A stretch of 64,000 bases of DNA from VXYL01 sp965116345 (GTDB lineage: Bacteria; Pseudomonadota; Gammaproteobacteria; Pseudomonadales; Azotimanducaceae): positions 3,286,001 to 3,350,000 of the forward strand of contig OZ220680.1 of assembly GCA_965116345.1 (NCBI GenBank), written 5' to 3'. Numbering within the stretch: position 1 is the first letter of the stretch; each line of letters begins with the position of its first letter. This document shows, in pieces, positions 41,629 through 50,256 of this stretch. The translations under genes and the position numbers were made by a program. Under the pieces are notes generated by a model. It saw nothing but the letters and a program-made list of their open reading frames with translations, did no database searches and was not told where the DNA came from.

Positions 41629-41712
41629 GGATCCCCCGATCCCCCTGCTGCCGAGGAGTGTGGACCGTAACTCCGGCGCGCGCCAGCGGAGATCCGGATC
41701 GGGTTTGGGCTG

Positions 41713-42873
41713 TCAGTCGAACAAGGTCTCGAACTGCCGGGGCTCGTTGCTCGTACGTGCCTCGCGTAGGCACTGTGCCAGCACCGGCATGCCGGCGCGG
41801 ATGACGTCGTCCGGGACGTGGCCGAAGGCGAGCCTCAGGTACGGCACCTGTGTGCCGTGGATGTGGAAGTTCGCGCCCGGGGCGTAGCGGAAGTTGCGCT
41901 CCGCGGTGAGTCGCAGGAGCTTCTCCTGGTCGACGTCGTTCGGGAACCGCACCCAGACGAACAACCCTCCTGTCGGATTGGACGCCACGCAAACGTCCGC
42001 GCCGGCCTCGGCCAGACCGTTCACGACGAGGTTCTTCTTGATCTTCAACGCCTGGTTCAACTCATCCGTCAGTTCCCAGACGCCGTCCTTGTAGAGTTCG
42101 GCGACGACGGCTGCCGCCAGGTAGTTGCCGCCGGCGTCGTGACGGCGGGCGAGGATCGCATCGAGCAGGCCCGGCTTGGCGTACAGGTAACCGAGGCGGA
42201 GCCCGGGCCCGAGGATCTTCGACAGCGAGCACAGGTAGATGACCTTGTCGTAGTCGGACAGGGCAAAGAGGGCGGGGGGCTTGTCGCCGTCGAAGTGGAC
42301 GTCGCCGTAGCAGTTGTCCTCGACGATGGGAATGTCGCGTCGACGGGCGATGTCGATCAGCCGCCGGCGACGGTCGATGGACAGGTTCATCCCGGTCGGG
42401 TTCTGGTAGGTCGTAAGGGCATAGATGAACTTCGGTTTGCGCGCCTCGCCGAGTTCGTCCAGCTTGGCTTCGAGGTGATCGACGCGCATGCCGTCGGCGT
42501 CCACGGGCAGTCCGACCATGTCGATGCCCAGCGTCCGGTACGCGCCGATGGTGCCGGAATACGTGAACTCTTCGCAGACGACCGTGTCGCCCGGCTGGGT
42601 CAGCGCCTCCGCGACCAGTGTCACTGCCTGCATGGAGCCGTTCATCAGGGACAGGTGGTCCGGATCGACGTCGACCCCCTCGCGTTCGGACTCGCGACGC
42701 GCCATGACGGCGCGCAATCCGGGGTGGCCGAGCTTGCCGTGATAGTTGGTGAGTTCGGCGTACTCGTTGGCGATGGCGTCCCGGGCGGCCCGTTGCAGTC
42801 CCGCGACGGGAACGGTCTCGGGATTGGTGCGGCCGACGGCGAAGTCGTAGTAGTCGTCGCTGGGGTCAGACAT
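41713..42873 (-). CDS. PLP-dependent class I/II aminotransferase
   Basis: 386 residues, fold type I. The PLP Lys is in CSLSKILGPGLRLGYLYA (Lys219); YALTTYQNPTGMNLS provides the Asn that contacts the cofactor, PIVEDNCYGDVHF the Asp and Tyr, and the C-terminal YLRLAFG the carboxylate-binding Arg. The sequence resembles the LysN/2-aminoadipate and MocR-domain type aminotransferases without the helix-turn-helix. The start ATG overlaps the end of a 34-codon frame (ATGTCTGA). It forms a minus-strand run with a TIM-barrel isomerase. The amino donor and acceptor are unknown. Confidence 0.88.
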   Translation of the reverse strand: MSDPSDDYYDFAVGRTNPETVPVAGLQRAARDAIANEYAELTNYHGKLGHPGLRAVMARRESEREGVDVDPDHLSLMNGSMQAVTLVAEALTQPGDTVVCEEFTYSGTIGAYRTLGIDMVGLPVDADGMRVDHLEAKLDELGEARKPKFIYALTTYQNPTGMNLSIDRRRRLIDIARRRDIPIVEDNCYGDVHFDGDKPPALFALSDYDKVIYLCSLSKILGPGLRLGYLYAKPGLLDAILARRHDAGGNYLAAAVVAELYKDGVWELTDELNQALKIKKNLVVNGLAEAGADVCVASNPTGGLFVWVRFPNDVDQEKLLRLTAERNFRYAPGANFHIHGTQVPYLRLAFGHVPDDVIRAGMPVLAQCLREARTSNEPRQFETLFD

Positions 42874-42970
42874 GATGCTTGGCGTCGGCGGCGTTGCCGA
42901 TCGGCTTGGTGGCGACCGCTCCCACCAAGGCGCCGGCGGCCACGCAGGCGGTCCACTTGAACGTCGACAT
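42866..42970 (-). CDS. Possible 34-residue membrane peptide
   Basis: ATG 42970 to TGA 42866 encodes a 34-residue peptide with a hydrophobic core WTACVAAGALVGAVAT and polar ends, resembling a single-span membrane peptide or signal peptide. It sits between the TIM-barrel isomerase (8 bp away) and the aminotransferase and overlaps the latter by 8 bp. The tight packing suggests translation, but a gene this short cannot be confirmed without homologues. Confidence 0.4.
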   Translation of the reverse strand: MSTFKWTACVAAGALVGAVATKPIGNAADAKHHV

Positions 42971-42978
42971 CGGTTCGG

Positions 42979-43716
42979 TCAATTCATGGCGGCGAGATAA
43001 CGGTAGCTCCGCTCCACGGCGGTCATCATGTCGGTGTCGCACGCATCGAGTTCGACGATGTTCCACTCCAGCACGTCCGGGTCGGCCGCGGCGATGATGG
43101 CCGGAATATCCATCTTGCCGTCGCCCACCGCCACGTGGGCCTTGCCTTGCTCCAAGGGGCCGTCCTTGATGTGCAGGAGCGGTGCGCGGTGCTTGACCCG
43201 GGCCACTTCGGCCACCACGTCCACCGCCCCGAAGTTGGCCGCCCAGTAGGTATCCACCTCGAATTGGACTTGGGGACAGAGATCGGCGAGCCAGTGGTAG
43301 GCGAGCCTGCCTTCGATGACGGCGAATTCGAACCAGTGGTTGTGCAGGAACAGGTCGAGGCCGTGGGGAGAGAGCGCTTCGATCAACCCGTTGACCGTGT
43401 CGGCCGTGCGCTTGACGGCGTCGAGATCGGCGAAGTCCGGGGCCCCGAAACCACCCGCCGCACGGCTCAGGCCGAGAGCGCTCACCGTGTCGATCACCTC
43501 GTTCACGGACGCCCGGTTGGCCCACGGATGGTGGCTCGACGAGACCTTCATGCCGAGATCCTCCACCTGCGCCTTGAACCCCTCCGGGCTCTTGCCGAAC
43601 AGGTTGAACGGCTCCACACCCTGGTAGCCGATGGCGGCAAGCCGTTCGAGCACGCCGTCGAAGTCCCGCCCGGACTCCTCGCGCAGGGAATAGAGTTGCA
43701 CGGAAATCGGTTTCAT
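42979..43716 (-). CDS. Sugar phosphate isomerase/epimerase (AP endonuclease 2 fold)
   Basis: 245 residues, a compact xylose-isomerase-like TIM barrel. ISVQLYSLREESGRDFDGVL is the typical beta1 start, SSHHPW and DLFLHNHWFEF carry metal-binding His residues, QFEVDTYW the Glu/Asp, and LLHIKDG the His near the C-terminal metal site. These enzymes isomerise or epimerise keto-sugars or polyols such as inosose. Neighbouring Gfo/Idh/MocA dehydrogenases and a second such isomerase support a role in sugar or inositol-like catabolism; substrate unknown. Confidence 0.85.
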   Translation of the reverse strand: MKPISVQLYSLREESGRDFDGVLERLAAIGYQGVEPFNLFGKSPEGFKAQVEDLGMKVSSSHHPWANRASVNEVIDTVSALGLSRAAGGFGAPDFADLDAVKRTADTVNGLIEALSPHGLDLFLHNHWFEFAVIEGRLAYHWLADLCPQVQFEVDTYWAANFGAVDVVAEVARVKHRAPLLHIKDGPLEQGKAHVAVGDGKMDIPAIIAAADPDVLEWNIVELDACDTDMMTAVERSYRYLAAMN

Positions 43717-43792
43717 GGACTGTGGACCCTCCGACGCGACACCGAGGTACGCAACATACGCGAGCCGGTGTCAGCAGACCACCACGTCGCCC

Positions 43793-44098
43793 TCATGCGT
43801 CCTTCATCACGAATTGCGCCAATCGCTTCGCAAAAGCGGCAAGCACGACGCCCAAGGCCAAGAGCGCCAGACCGTTGTCGAGTCCGCCGGCCACCGTTGG
43901 CGCAGCGCTGTACACGGCGACGTCTGAGGCCGCTGCGCCGAACGACACCCAGAAGATGACCGACGAGATGATGCCGAGGATGAGCTTTATCGATCCCCAG
44001 GCGATCGCCAGCACGCCAATGAGGCGGATGGTGGCCGTCACGATGCTCGCCAATGGAAAGTTCGAACTTCCCGGAGCAGCAGTACCAATCGTAGCCAT
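43793..44098 (-). CDS. Small two-helix membrane protein
   Basis: 101 residues from ATG 44098 (GGAG ten bases upstream). Two hydrophobic stretches are clear (TIRLIGVLAIAWGSIKLILG running into IISSVIFWVSFGA, and DNGLALLALGVVLAAFA), with a short basic C-terminus KRLAQFVMKDA. No family is recognised. It lies between the TIM-barrel gene and the palindrome array, divergent from the oxidoreductase gene at 44347. Confidence 0.6.
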   Translation of the reverse strand: MATIGTAAPGSSNFPLASIVTATIRLIGVLAIAWGSIKLILGIISSVIFWVSFGAAASDVAVYSAAPTVAGGLDNGLALLALGVVLAAFAKRLAQFVMKDA

Positions 44099-44136
44099 CA
44101 CGTACTCCAAACAGAGACCTACGCCCATCGTAGCGC

Positions 44137-44290
44137 GCCGAACTCCCGAAGCGAACCCGATACGCGCCGCCCGGCCACGAGCCTGCGCCGAGTTTGCGCA
44201 GCAAACTCGAAACGCGTCGCCCAGGCGACGCGCACACGCACCGAGTTCGCGCAGCGAACTCGAAACGCGTCGCCGCTTCGCGGCGACGCG
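44137..44290. repeat. Tandem array of alternating palindromes (BIME-like), period about 50-53 bp
   Basis: Three related units begin near 44140, 44190 and 44243. Units 2 and 3 each contain a small palindrome, GAGTTTGC-GCA-GCAAACTC (44190-44208) or GAGTTCGC-GCA-GCGAACTC (44243-44261), followed by a larger one: CGCGTCGCC with GGCGACGCG (44213-44232) and CGCGTCGCCGC with GCGGCGACGCG around TTC (44266-44290). T/A and C/G changes in the small palindromes are compensatory. The array fills the divergent promoter region between a small membrane protein gene and an oxidoreductase gene. Confidence 0.85.
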
Positions 44291-44346
44291 CCTTGACCTA
44301 GTGGTCGACATGACCGTTCAATCTGCACCGCACAGGGGAGGAAGCG

Positions 44347-45504
44347 ATGGCAAAACTACAAATGGGCCTGGTCGGGGGCGGCGAGGGTGCCTTCATCGGC
44401 GCGGTGCACCGCATGGCGGCGGAACTCGACGGCCGCATCGCCATGTCCTGCGGCGCGTTCTCCAGCGACCCCGCCAAGAGCCGCGCCGCCGGCGTCGATC
44501 TCTACGGCATCGATCCGTCGCGCAGCTACGGCAGCTACACCGAGATGATGACGGCCGAGGCTGCCCGTCCCGAGGGGGACCGCATGGACTTCGTGGTCAT
44601 CGCGACGCCGAACCACACCCACCACCCGGTGGCCAAGGCAGCCTTGGAGGCGGGCTTCCACGTCATGTCGGACAAGCCCGTCACCTTCGATCTCGCCGAG
44701 GCCCGCGAGTTGGCTGCGTTGGTTGACGAGAAAGGTCTCGTCTTCGGCCTCACTCACAACTACACCGGCTACCCCATGGTGAAGGAGGCGCGCCACCTCG
44801 TGCGCACCGGGGCCTTCGGCAAGGTCCGCCGCGTGGTGGTGGAGTACATCCAGGGCTGGCTTGCCGAACGCCTGGAGGGCGACGGCAACAAGCAGGCCGA
44901 ATGGCGAACCGATCCATCCCGGTCGGGCGCCGCGGGCTGCATGGGCGACATCGGCACCCACGGCGAGAACCTCGTTGAGTACGTCACGGGCTTGAACATC
45001 GAGTCGCTGTGCGCCGACCTCACCACGTTCGTGCCGGGACGCCGTCTCGAAGACGACGGCAACGTCCTCTTGCGCTTCGACAACGGCGCCAAGGGCGTGC
45101 TGTTCGCCAGCCAGATCTCGGTGGGCGAGGAGAACGGCCTGAAGCTCCGCGTCTACGGCGAGGCCGGCGGCCTGGAGTGGTCGCAGATGGAACCCAACTC
45201 GCTCATCGTCCGCTGGCCCGATCGTCCCTACGAGGTGCGCCGCACGGGTGGTCCCGGGGTCAGCGACGCCGCCACCGGTGCGACCCGCCTGCCCGCCGGA
45301 CATCCCGAGGGCTTCCTCGAAGCGTTTGCGCTTCTGTACCGGAATTTCGCGGACACCTTGGAGGCGAAACGGGCCGGCCGAGAGCCCACCGAGGAGAACC
45401 TCGACTTCCCCATGATCGCGGATGGCGTACGCGGCATGGCGTTCATCGAGACGGTGGTCGAGAGCGCCCAGGCCGGGGCGCAGTGGCTCGCGTTCAAAGA
45501 CTGA
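44347..45504 (+). CDS. Gfo/Idh/MocA family oxidoreductase
   Basis: 385 residues from ATG 44347, with GGGGAGGA as ribosome binding site. Rossmann motif MGLVGGGEGAFIGAVH at the N-terminus, then VVIATPNHTHHPVAKAALEA and the family SDKPVTFDLAEAREL motif with the catalytic Lys. GAAGCMGDIGTHGENLVEYV supplies the conserved Asp/His of the substrate pocket. Larger than the other members here because of a C-terminal beta-sheet extension. It is followed 19 bp later by a sugar phosphate isomerase gene, so a two-step oxidation/isomerisation of a cyclic polyol or sugar is likely. Confidence 0.9.
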   Translation: MAKLQMGLVGGGEGAFIGAVHRMAAELDGRIAMSCGAFSSDPAKSRAAGVDLYGIDPSRSYGSYTEMMTAEAARPEGDRMDFVVIATPNHTHHPVAKAALEAGFHVMSDKPVTFDLAEARELAALVDEKGLVFGLTHNYTGYPMVKEARHLVRTGAFGKVRRVVVEYIQGWLAERLEGDGNKQAEWRTDPSRSGAAGCMGDIGTHGENLVEYVTGLNIESLCADLTTFVPGRRLEDDGNVLLRFDNGAKGVLFASQISVGEENGLKLRVYGEAGGLEWSQMEPNSLIVRWPDRPYEVRRTGGPGVSDAATGATRLPAGHPEGFLEAFALLYRNFADTLEAKRAGREPTEENLDFPMIADGVRGMAFIETVVESAQAGAQWLAFKD

Positions 45505-45523
45505 CTCAAGGAGTAGACGACAG

Positions 45524-46579
45524 ATGAAGACACTCAAGGGACCGGCGATCTTCCTCGCCCAGTTCATGGCCGACGAGGATCCGTTCGACAACATCGAGTC
45601 CATGGCCAAATGGGCGGCCAACCTCGGTTTCGTGGGCATCCAGGTGCCCATCGGCAACCCGGCGTTCATCGACGTCGCCAAGGCGGCCGAGAGCAGGGAC
45701 TATTGCGACGAGCTTTGCGGTCGCGTGCGCGACTGCGGCGTCGAGATCACCGAACTGTCCACCCACCTCGAGGGCCAGTTGGTGGCGGTGCACCCGACCT
45801 ACGACAGCCTGTTCGACGGTTTCGCGCCGGCCGAACTGCACGGCAAGCCGGCAGCGCGCACCGAGTGGGCCATCCAACAGGTCAAGCTGGCGGCGAAGGC
45901 CAGCGCCAACCTGGGACTGTCGGCGCACGTGACGTTCTCCGGCGCCCTGCTGTGGCCCATGATGTACCCGTGGCCGCAACGGCCGCCCGGTCTGGTGGAT
46001 ACGGGATTCGCGGAACTCGCCGCCCGCTGGCGGCCGATCCTCGACGTGTTCGAGGACTCCGGCGTCGACTGCTGCTACGAGATCCACCCCGGGGAGGACC
46101 TGCACGACGGCGTGACCTTCGAGCGCTTCCTCGAGGAGGTAGACGACCACCCGCGAGCGAACATCCTCTACGACCCGAGCCACTTCATCCTGCAGCAGCT
46201 CGACTACCTGGCGTTCATCGACATCTACCACGAGCGGATCAAGATGTTTCACGTCAAGGACGCGGAGTTCAATGCCAACGGCCGGGCCGGCGTCTACGGC
46301 GGCTACCAGGACTGGGTGGACCGCCCGGGCCGCTTCCGCAGCCTCGGCGACGGCCAGATCGACTTCCGCTCGATCTTCTCGAAGTTCGCCGCCCACGACT
46401 TCGACGGCTGGGCGGTGCTGGAGTGGGAGTGCTGCCTGAAGCACCAGGAAGACGGTGCCCGGGAAGGCGCCGAGTTCATCCGCGACCACATCATCCGCGT
46501 CACCGACAAGGCGTTCGACGATTTCGCCGCGGCAGGTACGGACGAAGCGGGCAACCGCGCGGTGCTGGGGTTGGGATAG
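45524..46579 (+). CDS. Sugar phosphate isomerase/epimerase
   Basis: 351 residues from ATG 45524, with AAGGAG upstream; the frame extends upstream inside the preceding gene and is not used. TIM-barrel AP_endonuc_2 fold: the beta-strand-plus-acid segments EITELSTHLEGQLVA, CCYEIHPGEDLHDG (metal Glu/His), ILYDPSHFILQQLDYL (Asp, His), KMFHVKDAEFN (His, Asp) and AVLEWECC (Glu) line up as metal ligands. It is longer than the isomerase at 42979 and belongs to the inosose-isomerase-like branch. It ends at a REP-like element facing the acyl-CoA ligase gene. Confidence 0.9.
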   Translation: MKTLKGPAIFLAQFMADEDPFDNIESMAKWAANLGFVGIQVPIGNPAFIDVAKAAESRDYCDELCGRVRDCGVEITELSTHLEGQLVAVHPTYDSLFDGFAPAELHGKPAARTEWAIQQVKLAAKASANLGLSAHVTFSGALLWPMMYPWPQRPPGLVDTGFAELAARWRPILDVFEDSGVDCCYEIHPGEDLHDGVTFERFLEEVDDHPRANILYDPSHFILQQLDYLAFIDIYHERIKMFHVKDAEFNANGRAGVYGGYQDWVDRPGRFRSLGDGQIDFRSIFSKFAAHDFDGWAVLEWECCLKHQEDGAREGAEFIRDHIIRVTDKAFDDFAAAGTDEAGNRAVLGLG

Positions 46580-46599
46580 CTGGCCGGCGCAGGCGACTG

Positions 46600-46621
46600 A
46601 CCGGCGGTCGCCCCTACGCAA
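46600..46621 (-). repeat. REP-like element carrying the acyl-CoA ligase stop codon
   Basis: On the minus strand the sequence reads TTGCGTAGGGGCGACCGCCG followed by a GTC. TGCGTAGGGGCGACC recurs exactly on the plus strand at 62643-62657. The TAG inside it is the stop of the acyl-CoA ligase gene. Confidence 0.5.
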
Positions 46622-48239
46622 GGAGGCTCCTTGCCTGTTCCCGTAGTTCCACCTTGCGGATCTTGCCCGACGCCGTCATGGGGAACTCGTCAAGGAACAT
46701 CACATGACGTGGAATCTTGAAGCTCGCGACCTTGCCTCGGCAGTAGGCGAGGATGTCGTCGGCCTCGATCTCGGCCCCGGGCTTGGGCTCGACGAAGGCC
46801 ACCGGTACTTCCGCTAGCCGTGGGTCCGGCAGGCCGACCACGGCGACCTGCTGCACGGCGGGGTGTTCGAGCAACAGGCCTTCCACCTCCATCGGATCGA
46901 CGTTCTCGCCACCGACCTTGAGCATGTCCTTGAAGCGCCCGAGGAAGCGGATGTAGCCGTCGGCGTGGTGCTCGGCCATGTCGCCGGTGCAGAACCAGCC
47001 GTCGGCGTCGTAGGACTCGGCTGTCTCCTTGGGTTTCTTGTAGTAGCCCTTCATGAGCGCGTAGCTCTTGACCCGCAGCTCGCCCGGAACGCCATCCGGC
47101 TGTCGCTCGCCGGTCGCGGGGTCGACGACCTTGAACTCGTAGCCCGGCGCGGGATAGCCGGAGGTCTCGAGGCGGTGCGAGGAGTCGTCGTCCAATGCCG
47201 ACAGCGCGGCCCCAATCCACATCTCGGTCATGCCGTAGGCGGAGAGCGCCTTCAACGGCGCCATCACCCGCTCGCCGCGCCGCGCCACCGGCGTCGCGCT
47301 GTGCATGCCGGCGGCGAAGAGGCCCGTGCGCAGGCTCGACAGGTCGCGCGGTCTGGCCTCCTGGGCATCGCACAGCATCTGCATATGGGCCTCGAAGCCG
47401 TGGGCGATGGTGGCCCGCTCGCGTTCGACGAGATCCAACGACTCGTCGGGGTCGAAGGTCGCCGTGAGAATCTGCCTCGCACCCGTCGCCATGGACATCA
47501 ACGCCGCCTCCGAGTAGCCGAAGGCGTGGAACAACGGCAGGTAGCTCATGATCGTGTCGTTCTCGGTGACCGCCATGCGGAACGCACGTTCCTCGACGTT
47601 GCGGATGAGCCGGTGGTCGTGCAGTACCCCCTTGGGGAACCCGGTGGTACCGGAGGTGTACATCATGAAGACCGCATCGTCGGGGTCCACGGCGTCGGCC
47701 CGCGCGGCGAGGTCGTTGTCCGATACGTTGTCGGCGCGTGCCAGAGCCGTCGCCCAGGAGACCGTACCTTCGTGGTCGCCATCGCCGACGATGACCACGC
47801 GCTCGAGTTCAGGGAACGACTCGTCGTCGACTCCCTCGCCTTCGCTGGGCAGGTCGACCACCTGGCGCACCATGTCGAGGTAGTCGATCGGGCCGGAGGT
47901 GTCGTGGGTGATCAGCATGGCGCTGTCGGATTGGCGCAACACGTACTCGAGGTCGTTGGTGCGGAACCGCGTGTTCACCGGCACCTGCGCCGCGCCGACC
48001 TTGGCCAGCGCGTACATGAGGAAGATCCACTCCGAGCGGTTGTTGAGCCACAGCGAGACGTGGTCGCCGCGTGCGACGCCGAGGGCCATCAGCGCCTTTG
48101 CGGCGTGGTCGATCTCGGCCTTCAGCTCGGCGAAGGTGTAGCGCTCGTCCTCGAAGACCAGCGCCTCGCGGTTCGGGAACCTGGCGGCCATCTCGCCGGG
48201 GAGGTCGCCGAAACGACGTTTGGGGTACCAGTCGGTCAT
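46614..48239 (-). CDS. AMP-dependent acyl-CoA synthetase/ligase
   Basis: 541 residues from ATG 48239. ANL superfamily motifs in order: MMYTSGTTGFPKGV (193-206, P-loop), LSAYGMTEMW (A5), GWFCTGDMAEHHADGYIRF (A7), GRFKDMLKVGGENVDPMEVE (A8 hinge) and the adenylating Lys in MTASGKIRKVELR. It activates a carboxylic acid with ATP and CoA; medium/long-chain or aryl acids are possible and cannot be told apart. It is divergent from the oxidoreductase gene at 48372 with a 132-bp shared promoter region, and could feed the acyl-CoA enzymes encoded elsewhere in the window. Confidence 0.92.
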   Translation of the reverse strand: MTDWYPKRRFGDLPGEMAARFPNREALVFEDERYTFAELKAEIDHAAKALMALGVARGDHVSLWLNNRSEWIFLMYALAKVGAAQVPVNTRFRTNDLEYVLRQSDSAMLITHDTSGPIDYLDMVRQVVDLPSEGEGVDDESFPELERVVIVGDGDHEGTVSWATALARADNVSDNDLAARADAVDPDDAVFMMYTSGTTGFPKGVLHDHRLIRNVEERAFRMAVTENDTIMSYLPLFHAFGYSEAALMSMATGARQILTATFDPDESLDLVERERATIAHGFEAHMQMLCDAQEARPRDLSSLRTGLFAAGMHSATPVARRGERVMAPLKALSAYGMTEMWIGAALSALDDDSSHRLETSGYPAPGYEFKVVDPATGERQPDGVPGELRVKSYALMKGYYKKPKETAESYDADGWFCTGDMAEHHADGYIRFLGRFKDMLKVGGENVDPMEVEGLLLEHPAVQQVAVVGLPDPRLAEVPVAFVEPKPGAEIEADDILAYCRGKVASFKIPRHVMFLDEFPMTASGKIRKVELREQARSLLA

Positions 48240-48371
48240 TGGTTGTCGTGGCGGAGACCGTCGATGGACAGTATGTTACGAGGATCAGGAAGACTTGGCG
48301 GGGCATCCGGGTAACAACGGTCCCGTTTGCCTCTCATACGGAACGATGCGCCGCAACCACAGGGAGAGAAC

Positions 48372-49355
48372 ATGCCGAAAAAACGTCTTGCCGTGATGCT
48401 CATCGGTGCCGGCGGCAACATGCGCGGGGCGCATCTGCCGCGCATCGCTGCGGACGGCGCCGTGGAGATCGTTGGCGTTGCCGATCCTGTGGAATCCGCG
48501 GCGCGGCTGCTGATGGAGAGGGCAGGGCGCGACGTTGCCTATTTCCACAACTGGCGCACGATGCTCGCCAACGTGGAAGCCGACGGGGTGTTCATCAGTA
48601 CGCCGCACCGTGACCACTACCCGCAGGTCAAGGCGTGTCTGGACGCCGGCCTCCATGTCCTCGTCGAGAAGCCCCTCGTGATCCAGCCCACCCATGCCAA
48701 GCGCCTTCTCGCACTCTCCCAGGAAAAGCGTCTCGCCCTGGTGGTCGCCTATCAGCGCCACTGGATGCCGCACTTCGTCTACGCGCGCGAACTGGTTCAG
48801 AACGGTACCCTGGGCGAGATCCGCGGCATCGTCGCCTACGTCACGCAGGGTTGGTTGGGGATCGGCGGCTGGCGACTCGATCCCGCATTGGCCGGCGGCG
48901 GCATGTTCATGGACACGGGCAGCCATCTCGTCGCATCCACCCTGTGGGTCACCGGCCTGCAGCCGAAGTTCGTCACGGGGTCGTTCGACAACGTCGGTCA
49001 GGCGGTCGACATCAACGGCGGCGTCGTGGTGCGGTTCGCCAACGACGCCATCGGCACGCTGACCAGCACCGGTAACGCCTCCCGCCACGACGAGCGGCTC
49101 GTCATCAGCGGCAGCAGGGGATCGCTGGTCCTGCACCAGCACCAGTGGCGCATTCGCTCGATGCTGCTCAACGACGAGCCGGTGGAACCACCGAAGCGCA
49201 TCCGGCCGTCGTCGCCCGACCGGGCGTTCTTCGCCTGGCTCCGCAACGGACTCGCGAACTACGAGGCGCCGGACTTCGCCCTGCAGGTCTCGCGTCTCAC
49301 CGAGGCTGCCTACCGCTCGGCGGAAGAGGGCAAGCCCGTGCCGGTGCGCCGGTGA
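48372..49355 (+). CDS. Gfo/Idh/MocA family oxidoreductase
   Basis: 327 residues from ATG 48372 with AGGGAGA upstream. Motifs: VMLIGAGGNMRGAHLPRIAA (Rossmann), VFISTPHRDHYPQVKACLDA, VEKPLVIQPTHAK (catalytic Lys), YQRHWMPHFVYARELVQNG and GGMFMDTGSHLVASTLW (Asp/His of the pocket). Distinct in sequence from the two other family members in the window, so the three were not recently duplicated. The homocysteine methyltransferase-like gene follows 13 bp later on the same strand. Confidence 0.9.
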   Translation: MPKKRLAVMLIGAGGNMRGAHLPRIAADGAVEIVGVADPVESAARLLMERAGRDVAYFHNWRTMLANVEADGVFISTPHRDHYPQVKACLDAGLHVLVEKPLVIQPTHAKRLLALSQEKRLALVVAYQRHWMPHFVYARELVQNGTLGEIRGIVAYVTQGWLGIGGWRLDPALAGGGMFMDTGSHLVASTLWVTGLQPKFVTGSFDNVGQAVDINGGVVVRFANDAIGTLTSTGNASRHDERLVISGSRGSLVLHQHQWRIRSMLLNDEPVEPPKRIRPSSPDRAFFAWLRNGLANYEAPDFALQVSRLTEAAYRSAEEGKPVPVRR

Positions 49356-49368
49356 ACGGAGGATCGAC

Positions 49369-50256
49369 ATGGTGATGCTTCTCGACGGCGGCACGGGCCG
49401 CGAGATCCAAGAGCGGCGGCCGGGAGCGGCACACGGTCTGTGGTCCGCCAGCGTGCTTCTCGACGAGCCCGATCTCGTCGTCGAGATCCACCGCGAGTAC
49501 ATCGACGCCGGCGCGGCGGTGATCACCACGAACAACTACTCGACGATTCCGAGCTACCTCGGCAAGGCGGGCATGGAAGACCGATACCAGGAACTCACCA
49601 GACTTGCCGCGATGCTCGCGCGCCGGGCCGTGCGGGAAAGCGGCAAGGATGCCGCCGTCGCCGGTGCCCTGCCGCCCTTGGAGGAGAGCTATCGTGCCGA
49701 CCTAGTACCGCCACCGGAGCTCGCACAGCCGATCTACCGAGGCGTCGTCGAAGCGCTCCGCGACGATGCCGACCTCTACATCTGCGAGACGATGTCGTCG
49801 GCGAGGGAGGCGCACACCGCCGCCAGCGCCGCCCTTGCGCATGGCCAGGGAAAGCCCGTCTACGTGTCGTGGACACTGGACGAGACCCCGGGTCGCGGGC
49901 TAAGGAGCGGCGAGTCCATCAAGGCAGCCGTGGACGCGCTTGCGGGTTTGAATGTCGAAGGCTACCTCTTCAACTGCACCCATCCGGAAGCCATCGAGGT
50001 CGGCCTCAAGGAACTCGGGAACCTGACCACCAAGCCCATCGGCTGCTACCCGAACCGGCTCAACAAGGTCCCCGACGGCTGGACCCTCGACAACGAAATC
50101 ACCACGGGTCTGCGCGGCGACCTTTCCGAGGACCTCTACGTAGCCTCGATCCTGCGCAGCATCAGGGCGGGTGCCAGCATCGTCGGTGGCTGCTGCGGGA
50201 TCGGACCCTCCGACATCCGGGCGCTGGCGAAGCGGTTGGCGCTACCCGGTCAGTGA
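49369..50256 (+). CDS. Homocysteine/betaine-type S-methyltransferase family protein
   Basis: 295 residues from ATG 49369 with CGGAGGA upstream. The (beta/alpha)8 barrel begins LLDGGTGREIQERRP. The three Zn-binding Cys are seen: NCTHPEAI (about Cys203) and GGCCGIGP (about Cys275 and Cys276). This is the MmuM/BHMT family, which transfers a methyl group from S-methylmethionine, betaine or SAM to a thiol. Its position after an oxidoreductase in a catabolic region could mean demethylation of an imported methylated compound; that is speculative. Its 3' end overlaps the convergent GST gene by 15 bp. Confidence 0.88.
   Translation: MVMLLDGGTGREIQERRPGAAHGLWSASVLLDEPDLVVEIHREYIDAGAAVITTNNYSTIPSYLGKAGMEDRYQELTRLAAMLARRAVRESGKDAAVAGALPPLEESYRADLVPPPELAQPIYRGVVEALRDDADLYICETMSSAREAHTAASAALAHGQGKPVYVSWTLDETPGRGLRSGESIKAAVDALAGLNVEGYLFNCTHPEAIEVGLKELGNLTTKPIGCYPNRLNKVPDGWTLDNEITTGLRGDLSEDLYVASILRSIRAGASIVGGCCGIGPSDIRALAKRLALPGQ

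Noticed and set aside
44137..44290. CRISPR array
   Set aside because: The repeats are adjacent palindromes with no spacers of uniform length, and there are no cas genes.
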